From: Coriaria nepalensis
Taxonomy: Eukaryota; Streptophyta; Magnoliopsida; Cucurbitales; Coriariaceae
DNA length: 64,000 bases
Direction of reading: 5' to 3'
NCBI GenBank assembly: GCA_027186245.1
Contig: CP114484.1
Coordinates: forward strand, 2,058,501-2,122,500
The notes beneath the pieces were generated by a model, which made no database searches, was not told the origin of the DNA, and saw nothing but the letters and a program-made list of their open reading frames with translations. Position numbers and translations under genes: made by a program. Positions 47,090-59,576 of this stretch are shown one piece after another. How positions within the stretch are numbered: the first letter of the stretch is position 1; every line of letters starts with the position of its first letter.

Positions 47090-48262
47090 AAACTGGAGTT
47101 TTAGGCACTCAAATTGTACGTAAGAGCCCTTCATCCTGCCCAGGATTATTACTTGTTGAATCGAATATCGTACAAGGTGTAATAATTTATAGACAGAAAT
47201 ATTTAGATGAGTATGATAAAAACATATAATCGTAGGAGTGTAATAATTTATAAAGAAAAATACTTAGGTGAGTACTCGGGCGGCCCTGCTAAGGCAACCA
47301 TTATGTCTAATCATGAGATTATTATAACTCTCGTTAATGATGATATTATCAATAGCATTGATTGGTCTTTTCCCTCTAATAGGTCATCAACTTGAAGGAG
47401 TGTTCGTGATCTAATTCCCTATTCTTTACTTCCTTCCCCCGATAAGCCGAATCTCTTCACTTGGGTATATTCTCCAGCCAGTTTCACTATTTCAAAAGCT
47501 GAGCACTTCCATTTTAAAGCTTCTCATGTTCATTGGTACAAAATTATTTGAGATAAAGATTGTATTCCTTGTTATTCCGTTATCTCTTGGTTAATCATCC
47601 TTAATCGACTTTCCACTCAGGATTGAAGTATGCACTAAGGCATTCTTTTTTGTAATGTTTGCCACCTTTTCCCGTAATGAAGAAACTAGAGACCATATTT
47701 TTGGTAATTACCCCTATTCCAATGCGATTTGGAGCAAGATTCAAAACCCTTTTCACCTCCTCCTCCCCCTTTGCATTTATGGGATGCTAAGATTAATTGG
47801 CTTTTGTCTAAAGTATGAAGGAGTCTTTCTGATAAAATTGTGTTCATATCCTTAACTAGTTTCATTTACCACATTTGGAAAGAAAGGAATGATCATGTCC
47901 ACAACAACATGTTCTAGTTCTCTCCTCTACTTTCAGGCTTATCTCCTCTAACATTGAACATAGAGTGCTTTCTATTCCTCCTCCTTCTAACAGGGATGAC
48001 ATTGGGACAAGAAACTTTGGGATAGGTTGTTATAGATCCGATTTTGTTGTTTGTTTATTTTTTATTTTTGGGCTTTGTTTTGTTTGTTTTGTTTTCTTGT
48101 CCGCTTGTTTTCGTACTTGTTGGAGTTTGCCTCCTTACTTTGATGATGAGTTGTGGTCTCCTTTTTTATATTCTTAGGGTAGGGTATGTCCTAAGAATAT
48201 CTTGGAATTGGTTTTGTCCCAGTTTTTTGATAATATAATCTTATTTTCCTTATAAAAAAAAA
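47090..48262 (+). mobile_element. 3' fragment of a LINE (non-LTR) retrotransposon
   Basis: Across several frames the plus strand spells the end of a plant L1-type ORF2: a segment near 47455 resembling FTWVYSP-SFTISKA, a Trp-rich piece at 47520-47630, and a zf-RVT zinc-binding segment at 47660-47740 containing RNEETRDHIF and YSNAIWSKIQ. Stops and shifts are many. The copy ends in an A-rich run at about 48254-48265, as expected for a LINE 3' end. It is 5'-truncated and dead. Confidence 0.75.
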
Positions 48263-48265
48263 AGT

Positions 48266-48765
48266 ATCGCTCCTAAGCCTTACTTGACTTTCTTAATAGA
48301 CTTTTAGTATAATACTATTCTTCTTCAGATAATATTTTGAGTAGATTGTATTTATATTGGATTGATCTCTATTAACCATAAACATAATTAATATGATAAT
48401 ATATAATTAAGATAAATTAATTTATTATAAATATGATCTACCAAAAAAGTTTTCGTTCTCAAATAAATCTTGATTTTACACTCTTTGTAATGTAGTTTTA
48501 GTCGGTGATCAAAATTTGTACGGCTGTAGTACTCAATATAGTTGTCATAATAAGAGACCGATAGTAGACAAGTCGATGATGTTATATAAATATAACATCA
48601 CACTTATAAGACAACGATCAGTAGCTTAATTTCGTTTGCACATTCTTAATCTAAATACAAACGGAATAAGAAGAGAGAAGGCTAGAGAGACTAAGAATTA
48701 ATAGACGACAAAATATGACCCGTTGCTAGCTTAATTAGCAATGTACGTAGTAATTAATCATGTGA
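48266..48765. other. 3' flank of the cyclin gene
   Basis: AT-rich spacer between the LINE tail and the cyclin stop codon; no features recognised. Confidence 0.5.
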
Positions 48766-50972
48766 TTAATAAGTAATTAAAAGTTCAGACACAGCTAGTT
48801 GTTGCTTTTGATGGGAGGGTTCGTCCTCATGATTGAAGATTAACAAGTGCTGGTTCGTTAGAGGGAGCTGAGGTTCTAGAAGCTCAAGCAGCATTTCCTT
48901 CTGGAGATAAGAGCAGTAGATGTTGAAGGTGGTGGGGCTCACATTCAATTGGAACCCTAAACCAAATAGAAAATCCACTTCTAGAATGTTCATCTCTCTT
49001 GTGCTTATTCCTCCCACTTTTGCATAGTATGCGTTGTTATAGGTCCTGCACGTACGTTAATTAGAGAAACTTTGTTGTTAATTATATGCGTAAATAGGGT
49101 TTATATACTATATCACATATTACACGGTTAATTACATACTTATTTGATAATAGAGATTTAAAACCTCATCTAAAATCTTTTGATATGAATTATCAAATAT
49201 CTTAAAAGTTTATTCTACCACTCAATTACTCTAGAGATGCGATGGATACTTATCAGGGTTAAATTACTAATAATTAAAAAAAAAATCAAGTTGTTAGATG
49301 ATAGATCTAAAAGTAATATAGAAATGAAAAATAAGGGAACCAATAAAGTCGTTTGAATTTAGATAAGTACTTTTGCTAATCTAAACCGATTTGTCATTAA
49401 GCATAAACTTATGAAACATGGTCTAATAAAAAATACTAGATTAAAACTGATATAAAAAAATTTATGTAAATTAATAAAAGTTATAATAATGATATAAATA
49501 TTTTTCAATAAATGATATATTATATTATTGATAGTTTGATCGATTTTCAAAATTGATCTAGATTGCAAATTCGGATAATTTAGAATATACAATATTATGA
49601 TCGAATCCAACCTTCATCTGAAAACCAATTTCAGTTAAGGTTGGAATTCTGATCAAACATCATTTTTCTTAATGATATTTGAGTATGTTGAATATAGAAG
49701 GAAAATCCATTACTCTGCAAACCAAATCTCACGCTCTAGCCATAGAAAAGAAGGTCAAATACACAGCTAAACAAATCCCACAATCAAGCACTCAATTCAA
49801 CGGCTTGATTCTACCTATTTATTACCGAAATCAAATTGCCTAATATCAATCCCTAATTTATTCTCTCTGTGTGTACTTTTTCTTACAATCGTAAACCCTT
49901 TGTGTATATACTCATCAGTGTATAAGGAAAACTACTAAATAACACGACTATACTTTTATTTATTTTATAAATTTGGAAGCAAACGCTACCTAACCTAATA
50001 ATCTTCAATGTTGATATCTCAAAATTGAAGGCATTAATTTCAATGATCAACCCTATTAAGAAATAGGGATTAAAGACACATATATTTATCATTTTGAGTA
50101 ATTATTAGATAACCAAGATTATATTATAAACCACACAAATCTTAAAGTAACACATTATATATACTTTATTAAAACTCTAATTAAGTGATTAGAGAACGTT
50201 AATATATTAACTCTTAACTAAATTTATATGTATTATACTGACCAAAATATTTCTCTATCATCTTAAGTCACCGAACAAAATGTATACACAAAAAAGACAG
50301 GACCTAAAAGACAACATAAAGTTGAGTCACCCACCAAACTGTTAAAAAATAGCTGGAATTCCCTTGTATGTATCCTAGCTGCTGTTGAGCACTAACATTT
50401 CAGATAGCAGCTGGACTTACTTGGATTGAAAGAGAAGCTAATTCTTTCTTTACTATATGCATTACTCAAGTACTAATCCAAAAAAAAAAAAAAAAAAACG
50501 ATATATTAATAAATAGAGATTCCATCATCTGCGTTTTGATGAATCCTCAAAATTTTCTGGTGGGCAATTTAAATTTTCCCGGGAAAATGTAAGAAATTAA
50601 GAAAACGGATCTAACTTACATGTCATCCATGAATTTGGCAGCAACAAGAACACTTGTAATGAGCAATCGGTGAACATTATAGGAATTGAGGGGCAAAGAG
50701 GGTTGCTTCTGGGCAAACCGATCGAGATAAACGAATGCAACGATGAAGCAAGATGGGCTGCAGCTTGAGTACTTGAGAATTCTTTCTAAGTAGCTTTGGA
50801 TTGAGATGGTGGGGCGAGTTAAGCCATGGAAGGCTGAGATTTTCTGTAGGGATCGGATCGAAGGGTTGAGATCATTCGAATCGGATACCCTTTGAAGAAC
50901 AGAAGATAGAAATGTGATCACCTTTTGCATCACTTCTGGCTTCTTTAGTTCTACCATTGATAACATGACCAA
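48766..50972 (-). CDS. U-type (P-type) cyclin, CYCU4-like
   Basis: Two exons, 50620-50972 and 48766-49045, join in frame (AT^G) to 210 residues around a 1.57-kb intron. The cyclin box includes [57 protein letters not shown], then across the junction [17 protein letters not shown] and [15 protein letters not shown]. This is the compact PHO80-like arrangement of plant U/P-type cyclins, which partner A-type CDKs and link growth or phosphate and hormone signals to the cell cycle. The C-terminus carries SHQKQQLAV as in CYCU4 proteins. The first Met in frame was used; a second (MLSMVELKK) lies two codons later. The intron shows only AT-rich sequence. Confidence 0.93.
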
Positions 50973-52200
50973 GTATATAATTAAGCTCTATTTTATGAAT
51001 TTTAACTACAACTAGAACCAGAAGACTATATATAATTAACAAGCTGCCTGTGTCTGTGGGTCGTTAATAGGTAGGTAATTTTAGTGCCTAAAATGACCTT
51101 GAATGTTTGGATTTATAACTAATGTGTCCTTTTAAAAAAAATTTACTTACACTAGAGAATCCAATTCAACTAAATAATTATAAATAATAAATATCAAATA
51201 TTATCATTATTGAAAAAAATCTAATAGCTAATTTTTTATACAGATTATTTAGCATATTTGAGCTGGGATTTTCTTCTATCTTGAATGAAAAATTTTTACA
51301 TTTTTTTTTTCTTCTTTTTCAATATTGCCATTTTCGGATAGGACAATTCATAATCATGTGATTTCGTGTGGAGATTTTAGGATCACAAATCCGAGGGTCC
51401 CATTTTCTGAGACGATCTTACATGTCATGTGTTGTGATTTGTGATTGTTGTAACCAGTTCTTGAACACAACCATGGATCCGCTTATGACATAATGGTCCT
51501 AAAAGCATTAAAGATTTTCCGGTTCTTACTTCGACCCATTAATGAAAAGTTTTTGCACATCACTGTTAAGAAAACTGAGAGACAGACAATCCATACATTG
51601 CTCCTCTCTTGATTTCACTTCACAAGAACGCGTAGAATTGTCCGACAATATCCAACACCAGCGAACAAGATCTGAAAGAAGACAAAAGCTTGCTTTGTTT
51701 TTTATTTGACGTGTTTGTTGTCCCAAATCTTCAACTGTATCTTCAAAAGGGTAAGTTAGTAAATTCACCTGTTTTAAGTTGAGAGAGAGGAAAAAGAGGA
51801 AGAGAGCATGTCTGGACAGCACGTGCTGTTACTCTGTCCATGTGAGTTGTGACATCCCCCACCTTACCATACTTGCTACAAAATCATTTTCCACCACCTA
51901 TTTTACATTAAAAGGTTATATGATTCATTATCATTCTCTTATATAGAGTATAGGGGTAGAAGAAAGATTCATATGATCAATTTTTTCATTAATACAAATT
52001 GTATATGCAAAATCGTAGAATTGAGAATATATTCACATCATATCATATGATATAGACGGTCCTTCTTCTTCCATGTGGACATGTTCTTTAATATAATATA
52101 ATCGTATCAAATCCGGAGTCAATGATAATATAGAAAAACAAATGTTAGTTCAAAGCTACTATGTGGTGTATGTGTATCTAAAGAGAGAATAGTATTTGGA
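50973..52200. other. Spacer between divergent cyclin and eL43 genes
   Basis: Promoter region of the cyclin (minus) and distal promoter of eL43 (plus). A 98-codon minus-strand frame at 51526-51822 has no recognisable domain and is not called a gene. Confidence 0.5.
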
Positions 52201-52401
52201 ATGGGCCTAGGCCTAAAAATTATAGTTCACAGTTCTTTACCCTTTTTGGGCTTTTTGTCCTCAGCCCATCCAATACCACAAAGGGTTTCTCTTTCTCTCA
52301 GAGCTTTCCCTCTTTGTTCTTCTTCTCTTTGGTACTTCAAATAGGGTTTCTCTTCGTTGCCGACTTGGTTAGGGTTCCGCTCTTGTGCACCGGTCTTCAA
52401 A
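52201..52401 (+). promoter_or_regulatory. Ribosomal-protein-type promoter: site II and telo-box motifs, pyrimidine-rich leader
   Basis: TGGGCCTAGGCC at 52202-52213 and further TGGGCT/AGCCCA copies near 52247 and 52263 are site II elements. TAGGGTTT at about 52344 and TTAGGGTT at about 52369 are telo-box (AAACCCTA) matches. The stretch 52285-52360 is TC-rich, as in leaders of translation-machinery genes. This combination is typical of plant ribosomal protein promoters. Confidence 0.75.
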
Positions 52402-53758
<1,357 letters not shown>

Positions 53759-54423
53759 GTGAAGACATTTTCGAGTGAAATGGAATCATCTCTGTTTTGT
53801 TTTCGTTATGGTTATCTATTTTGAAGAACATTCATGTACCTTTCATTTCTAGAGATTTTGAACGAAAGATTCGATCTTGTTTTTAGCATCAACTTAAATT
53901 TTCCTTTACTGCAATTGTGTTGCTAGTGTTGAACTAATTATCTAGAATTAACTAAAACAGAGAAAGAACATCCCTTCATGTTTTCCGAAAATTTACTCTT
54001 GTTTGCCTAACTTGAATAGAATTGGGATCCAAGCCTAGACCCAAACAAGTCCGGTTCACGGATGTCTGCACTTTCCAGGCTTTTTGTCCATAGCCCATCC
54101 CAATCAAAGGGAACTTGAAAAGCAGAAAAAGGCAAAAAACGCCCCTTACCTATTACTTGTATTCATTTGGTTTCAATATGACAAGTTGTGTCTTCCTTTT
54201 GTGTCCCTGGAAAATAATTCAAAAGCAAGATACAATCTGCAATACCAGTCCTACTCCTAAGCAAAACCCACATCAAAATCTAAGGAACCAAGATTTTTTA
54301 ACTACATACTGAACCAAGATTATATGATTTGTAACATAAACAGTAAGAAAATTCCCATCTTCTGCCCTGCCATCCTGCTAGAGCTCATTCTGACTGGTAA
54401 AAGCATTCCAATACAGACAAATA
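53759..54423. other. Spacer between convergent eL43 and PPR genes
   Basis: 3' UTRs of two convergent genes. A pair of site II-like AGCCCATC/GGCTTTTTGTCC motifs at 54075-54100 resembles the eL43 promoter stretch GGGCTTTTTGTCCTCAGCCC (52249-52268), perhaps a small duplicated piece. Confidence 0.45.
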
Positions 54424-56595
54424 TCAGAAGGTACCCTGCAATTCATCAAAAGTTATTTCAGACCCATCAGCCTGATTCGAATCACTTCTTTCACCTTCTA
54501 CTCCATCTTTCACCCTTTTCACGGATAAACCGATGAGTGAAGCATACACTTCATCCTTTAGACATCCAGATTGCCTCAGCAACTCCAAAAACACCTCCTC
54601 GCTCTCCCCATCCCCTTCTTCCTCACAGAGCTTAAAGAAGCCCAACACATTAACGGGCCTGGGCCTCCAGCTTTTTGATCCATCAGACCCAAAAGCCTCT
54701 TTCCAAGCCGAAACCGCCTCCTTAATCTTCATCACTCCAATATACCCCTCAGCTAGAGTCTCCCAAGTACTCGAATTCGTCTTTCCAATTTCAACCATAT
54801 GATCAAAAAAGCTCTCCACTTTCTCCAAATCTCCATGTTTTACATACCATCCTAGCAGAAGATTCCCTATTCGTGGATCATATGACGTTTTGACTAATAA
54901 CCATTCTTCATAGATCTTCTCCGCTCCTTCTACATCACCTAATCTCATCAAAGACGACATTATAGCATGGTAGCCCAAATTTGGAATGCTTGGAAAAACT
55001 GTTTTATAAATATTCCAAACCCGATAAGTCTCTTCCTTATTACCCACACTACCATATAAGCTTATAAGATAGTGGTAAGGAATCTTATCCCGACCCGTTA
55101 TTCTACTTTCCACCTTCCTCAAGCACTCTTCGGCTTTTTCCAATTGTCCCATCTTGATATACATTGTTGCCATTGTACTAAAAGTGGTCCAATTTGCATT
55201 GATGGTCTTGTCCTGTTTCAGTTTCTCATACACTTCTTCCATTTTTTCAGAAGAACCTCTAGATCCCCATGAAGATAACCAGATATTGTATGAATATATG
55301 TCGAGCTGGATGTTTCTCTTTATCATTTCAAACACCATTGACTCGACTTTTTCATACTCTTTAAGGTTCATGTAAAGAGTCATCATGACGTTGAATGGAA
55401 GGGCGTGGACTGCATAGCCTTTGATTCTCATTTTTTCGAGTAAAGATTCGGCCTTCTCTTTCATTCTACCGTGCACGTAGGCATTTAGAAGAGCTCCATA
55501 TATTCTCCTGTCTTTTAGATTATCTGGAAGTTTAAGGAAGTAATCTTCTGCTCTTGGAACACCATGTACTTTGGCGACTAGATCTAGCTGAATCGCTGCA
55601 TCGCTTGATGATAGTCTGAATCTCTCTTCTCGGTTGTTCATCCAATCATATACCTGTATACAAAAGAAAAAAAAAAGGATGACCCTGAGCACTGACACAG
55701 GTTTCTTTAAAAATGCATATAAATGTCATGGGTAAGAATACTTGATCCAAAGCAAATACTATGTATATGATCGAAAGACCTTAGAGCATAGCCTGTATAC
55801 AGGATATCAGAAAAGCACAGGGAGGACAAAGATACTCAAGTACCAAATGGATTGGAAAGAGATCAATTTTAGTTCAATGAATCAAATTATTCTACTATTA
55901 AGACTCCAATTCTACTACAGAAAATGGATGGGAAATTCATTCACTCCTATTTGAACATGTTGATAAAGTCTTGAAAGCATTCTAGATGCCCATAATTCAT
56001 GCTAAAAATCATTCTTATTATAAACCAGAACTAGACATTTCTCATTCTTCAAACACAACAAAACCAGCTTCCACAAGAAACACTACTTTCTCAGATACCA
56101 AAAGGCCGGGGGGGGGGGGGGGAGTGGGGAAAGTCCTCAAAACACAACCCCATTAAACCAATCCAATAAATTCATTCAATTTGAACCAAATATATACCAT
56201 AACTATCAAGTAAAAAAGAAAGGAAGGGACTTAGAATTCACCTCAAGAGCTCGTTCATATCTCTTGTACTTGCGCAACTCCTTGACGACGCGACAAAGCT
56301 CCCATTTGGTAAGATTCCTGCCCTCATTCTCCCACTGATTCAACACACTCGCCGAACCCAATTCGGGTTTCTCCATAAGCGATATCTTCTTGTATATACC
56401 GTTCCATTTCACTATGGGTCTTCGCTCGTAGTCCATGGTTCCATAGTTGTGGATTTGCGAGATAGAACAGCTCACCTTTAATGGAAGCTTCGTGCGGTTT
56501 AGTGAGGTAGGAGTTATGTACGAAAGTTTATGAGAGTAGGAGATGGATGAGGAGAGAGAAACGTCGTGATGGTGGAGAGATATTTGAAGAAGCAT
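54424..56595 (-). CDS. P-type pentatricopeptide repeat protein (homologue of At1g02150)
   Basis: Two exons, 56242-56595 and 54424-55653, join to 527 residues. The N-terminus is Ser/His/Leu-rich and basic, fitting an organelle transit peptide. Conserved GTMDYERRPIVKWNGIYKKI and LTKWELCRVVKELRKYKRYE precede the repeats. About ten 35-residue PPR motifs follow without E or DYW domains, for example YGALLNAYVHGRMKEKAESL, FNVMMTLYMNLKEYEKVESM and FSTMATMYIKMGQLEKAEEC. P-type PPRs bind organellar RNA and stabilise or process it. The similarity to At1g02150 is from memory of that protein's conserved blocks. The C-terminus (DSNQADGSEITFDELQGTF) is acidic and variable. Confidence 0.92.
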
Positions 56596-57572
56596 TTTCC
56601 TTTTATGGAGGAGAAGACGATTTCGGGATTATGCAGAAATGTAAAGAAGAAGAAGAAAAGAGCTAACTTTGTGCTGTAAGGAGATAAGTAGATGAAATTA
56701 CTTCCTTGTTTTTTACGACGTGTCGAACATTTCAGACAATCACTCTCTACATGTCGACATGTAGTTATGTTTTTGTAGTCCAAGTACTACCGTGATGGGT
56801 CTAAGCGGTCCAACTTGCCGAGTCTTTAATTAAGGAGAGAGGTCCTTCTGGACTGAAACTTGGACTTTATTTTGGACTGGGCCCAGGGTCAACTAGCCCA
56901 ATTTACGGTAGCAGGGAAAATGAAGAGAAGTGAAATCTTAACAAAAATAGACACTATAGTTCTTTAGACCACATAAATTATTAGTATGATGAGCAACCTG
57001 GGCAATTTCTATACAGAACACCCTTCTTTCCTGCATTTCCATCAACATAAACTTTTGGGCTCTTTCATCTGTAGCATTAGAGATATACAGTGCACCCCTC
57101 GACGGTCGGATACTCGCTGTCAATGATATAGAACAAGAATGAGATCACATCAACAAAAGTGGGGTGTAGAAGAAGAAATTCATGAGCAACTATAACTCAC
57201 TCATTGCTGAATATGTATCAATGTGTTTTATGACTGCGTGTATAAAGGTAATGCACTATGATTAATACAGTTGGATTTTCACTCTCTTAGAAACTTTTCC
57301 CTCTTCTCTGTATTCATGCATTCTCTCTACAGATTTGATAAAAGCTACTACGAATCCCAACAACAAGTCATACCCATAGCTTTTGAGCAATTTTGAAGAA
57401 TCGAGAGCCATTATTGTTCCCCACCAGCCCAATCACAGAAGAAACGAAGGAGGAAAGAAGAAACATGGGCTGGCTATACACTGGACCCTGATATTTGGGC
57501 CTTTTCTATTGGGCCACTACACAATTAATATGGTCCGACAATTTTTCTTCCTTTCTTCACGAAGAAGAGAAA
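56596..57572. promoter_or_regulatory. Shared upstream region of divergent PPR and TatD genes, with site II motifs
   Basis: TGGGCCC and AGCCCAA at 56877-56902, and ATTTGGGCC and TATTGGGCC at 57493-57525 (within 80 bp of the TatD start codon) are TGGGCC/T site II elements. Such elements are frequent upstream of organelle-protein and housekeeping genes. No transcribed feature seen in between. Confidence 0.45.
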
Positions 57573-59397
57573 ATGGCGAGCAATTTCAGAGCTTCGATGA
57601 AATTATTTGATGCACACTGTCATCTTCAAGATGCACGAATCATAGACAAGGCGCCTCAATTGATTGGAGCTGCCCTAAATTCTGGTGTAGCTCGATTTGC
57701 TGTTAATGGCGTCTCTGAGGTACTTAATTACTACTGAACTGATCTTTTAAGAATTGATGAACTTGTATAATTGAAGTAATGGTGTTTCTTATTTTTCTTG
57801 ATCATAGAACGATTGGAATTTGGTGAAGCAGATGAGCGAAACGTATCCTTGCATAGTACCTTGCTTTGGCGTTCATCCATGGTGCGTCCCGCGTAGTACT
57901 GTCTCTTTGTCAATTTTCTTAATCAGTCATTACAGATTGGAATTGTGTGTGATTGAAGGTATGTTGAAGAGAGGACACCCCAATGGTTTGAAAAGTTGAA
58001 AGGATTTTTTGAGGTTGTGCCTTCTGCTGCTGTAGGAGAGGTTTGTTTTTTTCCTTTCCATATGATGTTATCTCTCTAATTTCTAGTCAGTGATGAGTTT
58101 ATGAGTGTGCCTTTAGGATAGAAGCTACTAAGATTCTTCCTTTTTCCTTAACCATGATATGTTGTTCATTTTTCAGATTGGTTTGGACAAAGGTTCACGA
58201 GGGAAACAGATTAGTTTCAGTGATCAGGTTTAAGAATCCATCCTTATATAGTTGCTATTTGTTACAATTTTCTTTTGTAAGATTGGGGAATTCTAGAAAG
58301 GGTTTTCATGCGTGTAACTACACCGATGACAATGAGTTCCGGGAGCACTGTTAGATGATGATAACCGTAGGAGGTGAATAAAACGAAACTTGCTGAGAGG
58401 GAGATGGTTTTGTTTTCCAAAGAGGTATGAATGTTCTTTTGCACTTGCAGGTTGAAGTATTTAGGCAACAACTTGAACTGGCAAAATATGTACAAAGGCC
58501 AGCATCCATCCATTGTGTCCGTGCTTTTGGCGATCTTCTTCCGTTAATGAAGTAAGACATGATAGAACTTAGAACTCCCCTTTTTCGCTACTCTTCTTTC
58601 TTCACTCATGTCATGATTGCTTAAAACGTCTCTTATTTGTTTATTTGAAAGTCATTGCACCTTACCGTGGATCATGATTGATTTGTCAGATCCCTTGGGC
58701 CTTTTCCTTCCGGTTTCATTCTTCATTCTTATTTAGGCTCTGCCGAGATGGTTCCTGAATTTTCCAAGTTAGGTGCTTATTTTTCCTTTTCTGGATTTCT
58801 CATGTCCATGGAAGCAAAAAAGGCAAAGAAAATGGTCAAAAAGGTCAGAGTTCATCAACTGCATTGATCGTAAAGTCCTCATCACATGTATTCACATTCT
58901 TCCAGTCTTTTCTATTTTTCTTTTATTTTGTCTTTCTTTTCCAGGTGCCATTGGACAGAATTCTACTGGAGACGGATGCGCCCGATGCACTACCCAAGTC
59001 AAAGTCAGATTCTCTCTTTTTCGTGGAGGGAGATCCTTCCCTTAACAGTGAAGAGTTTCCTACCCACGGAAACATTTCCATATCAGATTTCAACTCAGAG
59101 CCTAGTAATAATAGTAGTGGTAATAGTAGTTGCTGTCCTCGTACTGAATTATATGCATCGAATCTGCCAAAAGAAACCCTAAATCATCCAGCAAATATCC
59201 TTAGCGTATGTTTTCTGGTGATAAGAGTTCTTGCTTTTACATGTAACGGCTGATAATAATAATAATATCTGTTTGATCTTTTATTGGTACAGGTACTTGA
59301 TTATGTGGCATCTTTGTTGGAGATGTCTAAAGAAGAACTTGCTGAAATAAGTTATAAGAATGCAGAACACTTGTTCTGCTACCAAGGGGAGGAATGA
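57573..59397 (+). CDS. TatD-family metal-dependent deoxyribonuclease
   Basis: Eight exons join in frame to 324 residues: 57573-57719, 57808-57881, 57959-58040, 58177-58227, 58451-58551, 58690-58843, 58945-59205, 59293-59397. TIM-barrel amidohydrolase-like motifs are in order: FDAHCHLQD (metal ligands HxH), PCFGVHPWY, AVGEIGLD (metal-bridging Glu), RPASIHCVRAFGDLL (metal His), FILHSYLGSAEM (second metal His) and LLETDAPDA (catalytic Asp). All expected ligands are present. TatD enzymes are Mg2+-dependent 3'-5' nucleases linked to DNA repair and degradation during programmed cell death. A Ser/Asn-rich insert (about residues 240-270) after the ETDAPD motif is longer than in bacterial TatD. Chosen ATG follows the site II promoter; a second Met lies eight codons on (MKLFDAHCH). 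Confidence 0.92.
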
Positions 59398-59420
59398 TCA
59401 AGCAGAACACTTGTTCTGCT
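59362..59420 (+). repeat. Self-complementary 19-bp direct repeat flanking the TatD stop codon
   Basis: GCAGAACACTTGTTCTGCT occurs at 59362-59380 (coding, ...AEHLFC) and 59402-59420 (3' UTR). Each copy is itself an inverted repeat (AGCAGAACA / TGTTCTGCT around CT), so the transcript could form two alternative hairpins around the stop codon. Confidence 0.85.
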
Positions 59421-59576
59421 CGTTTGCAATATTACAAGAATGCCGCTTTAACAATACTTGAAATTAGAAACTAGAGAGTTGCCAATGTTGTAAGTAAGAT
59501 TATGTGGTACAAACTAAATACATAGGAAATGTTCTGTTTTAATGTAAATCTTAGGAGAGAAAAAGAAAGAAAGACC

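Noticed and set aside
51526..51822. 98-codon minus-strand frame between the cyclin and eL43 genes
   Set aside because: Composition and lack of any known motif give no support; it may be transcribed leader or spacer.
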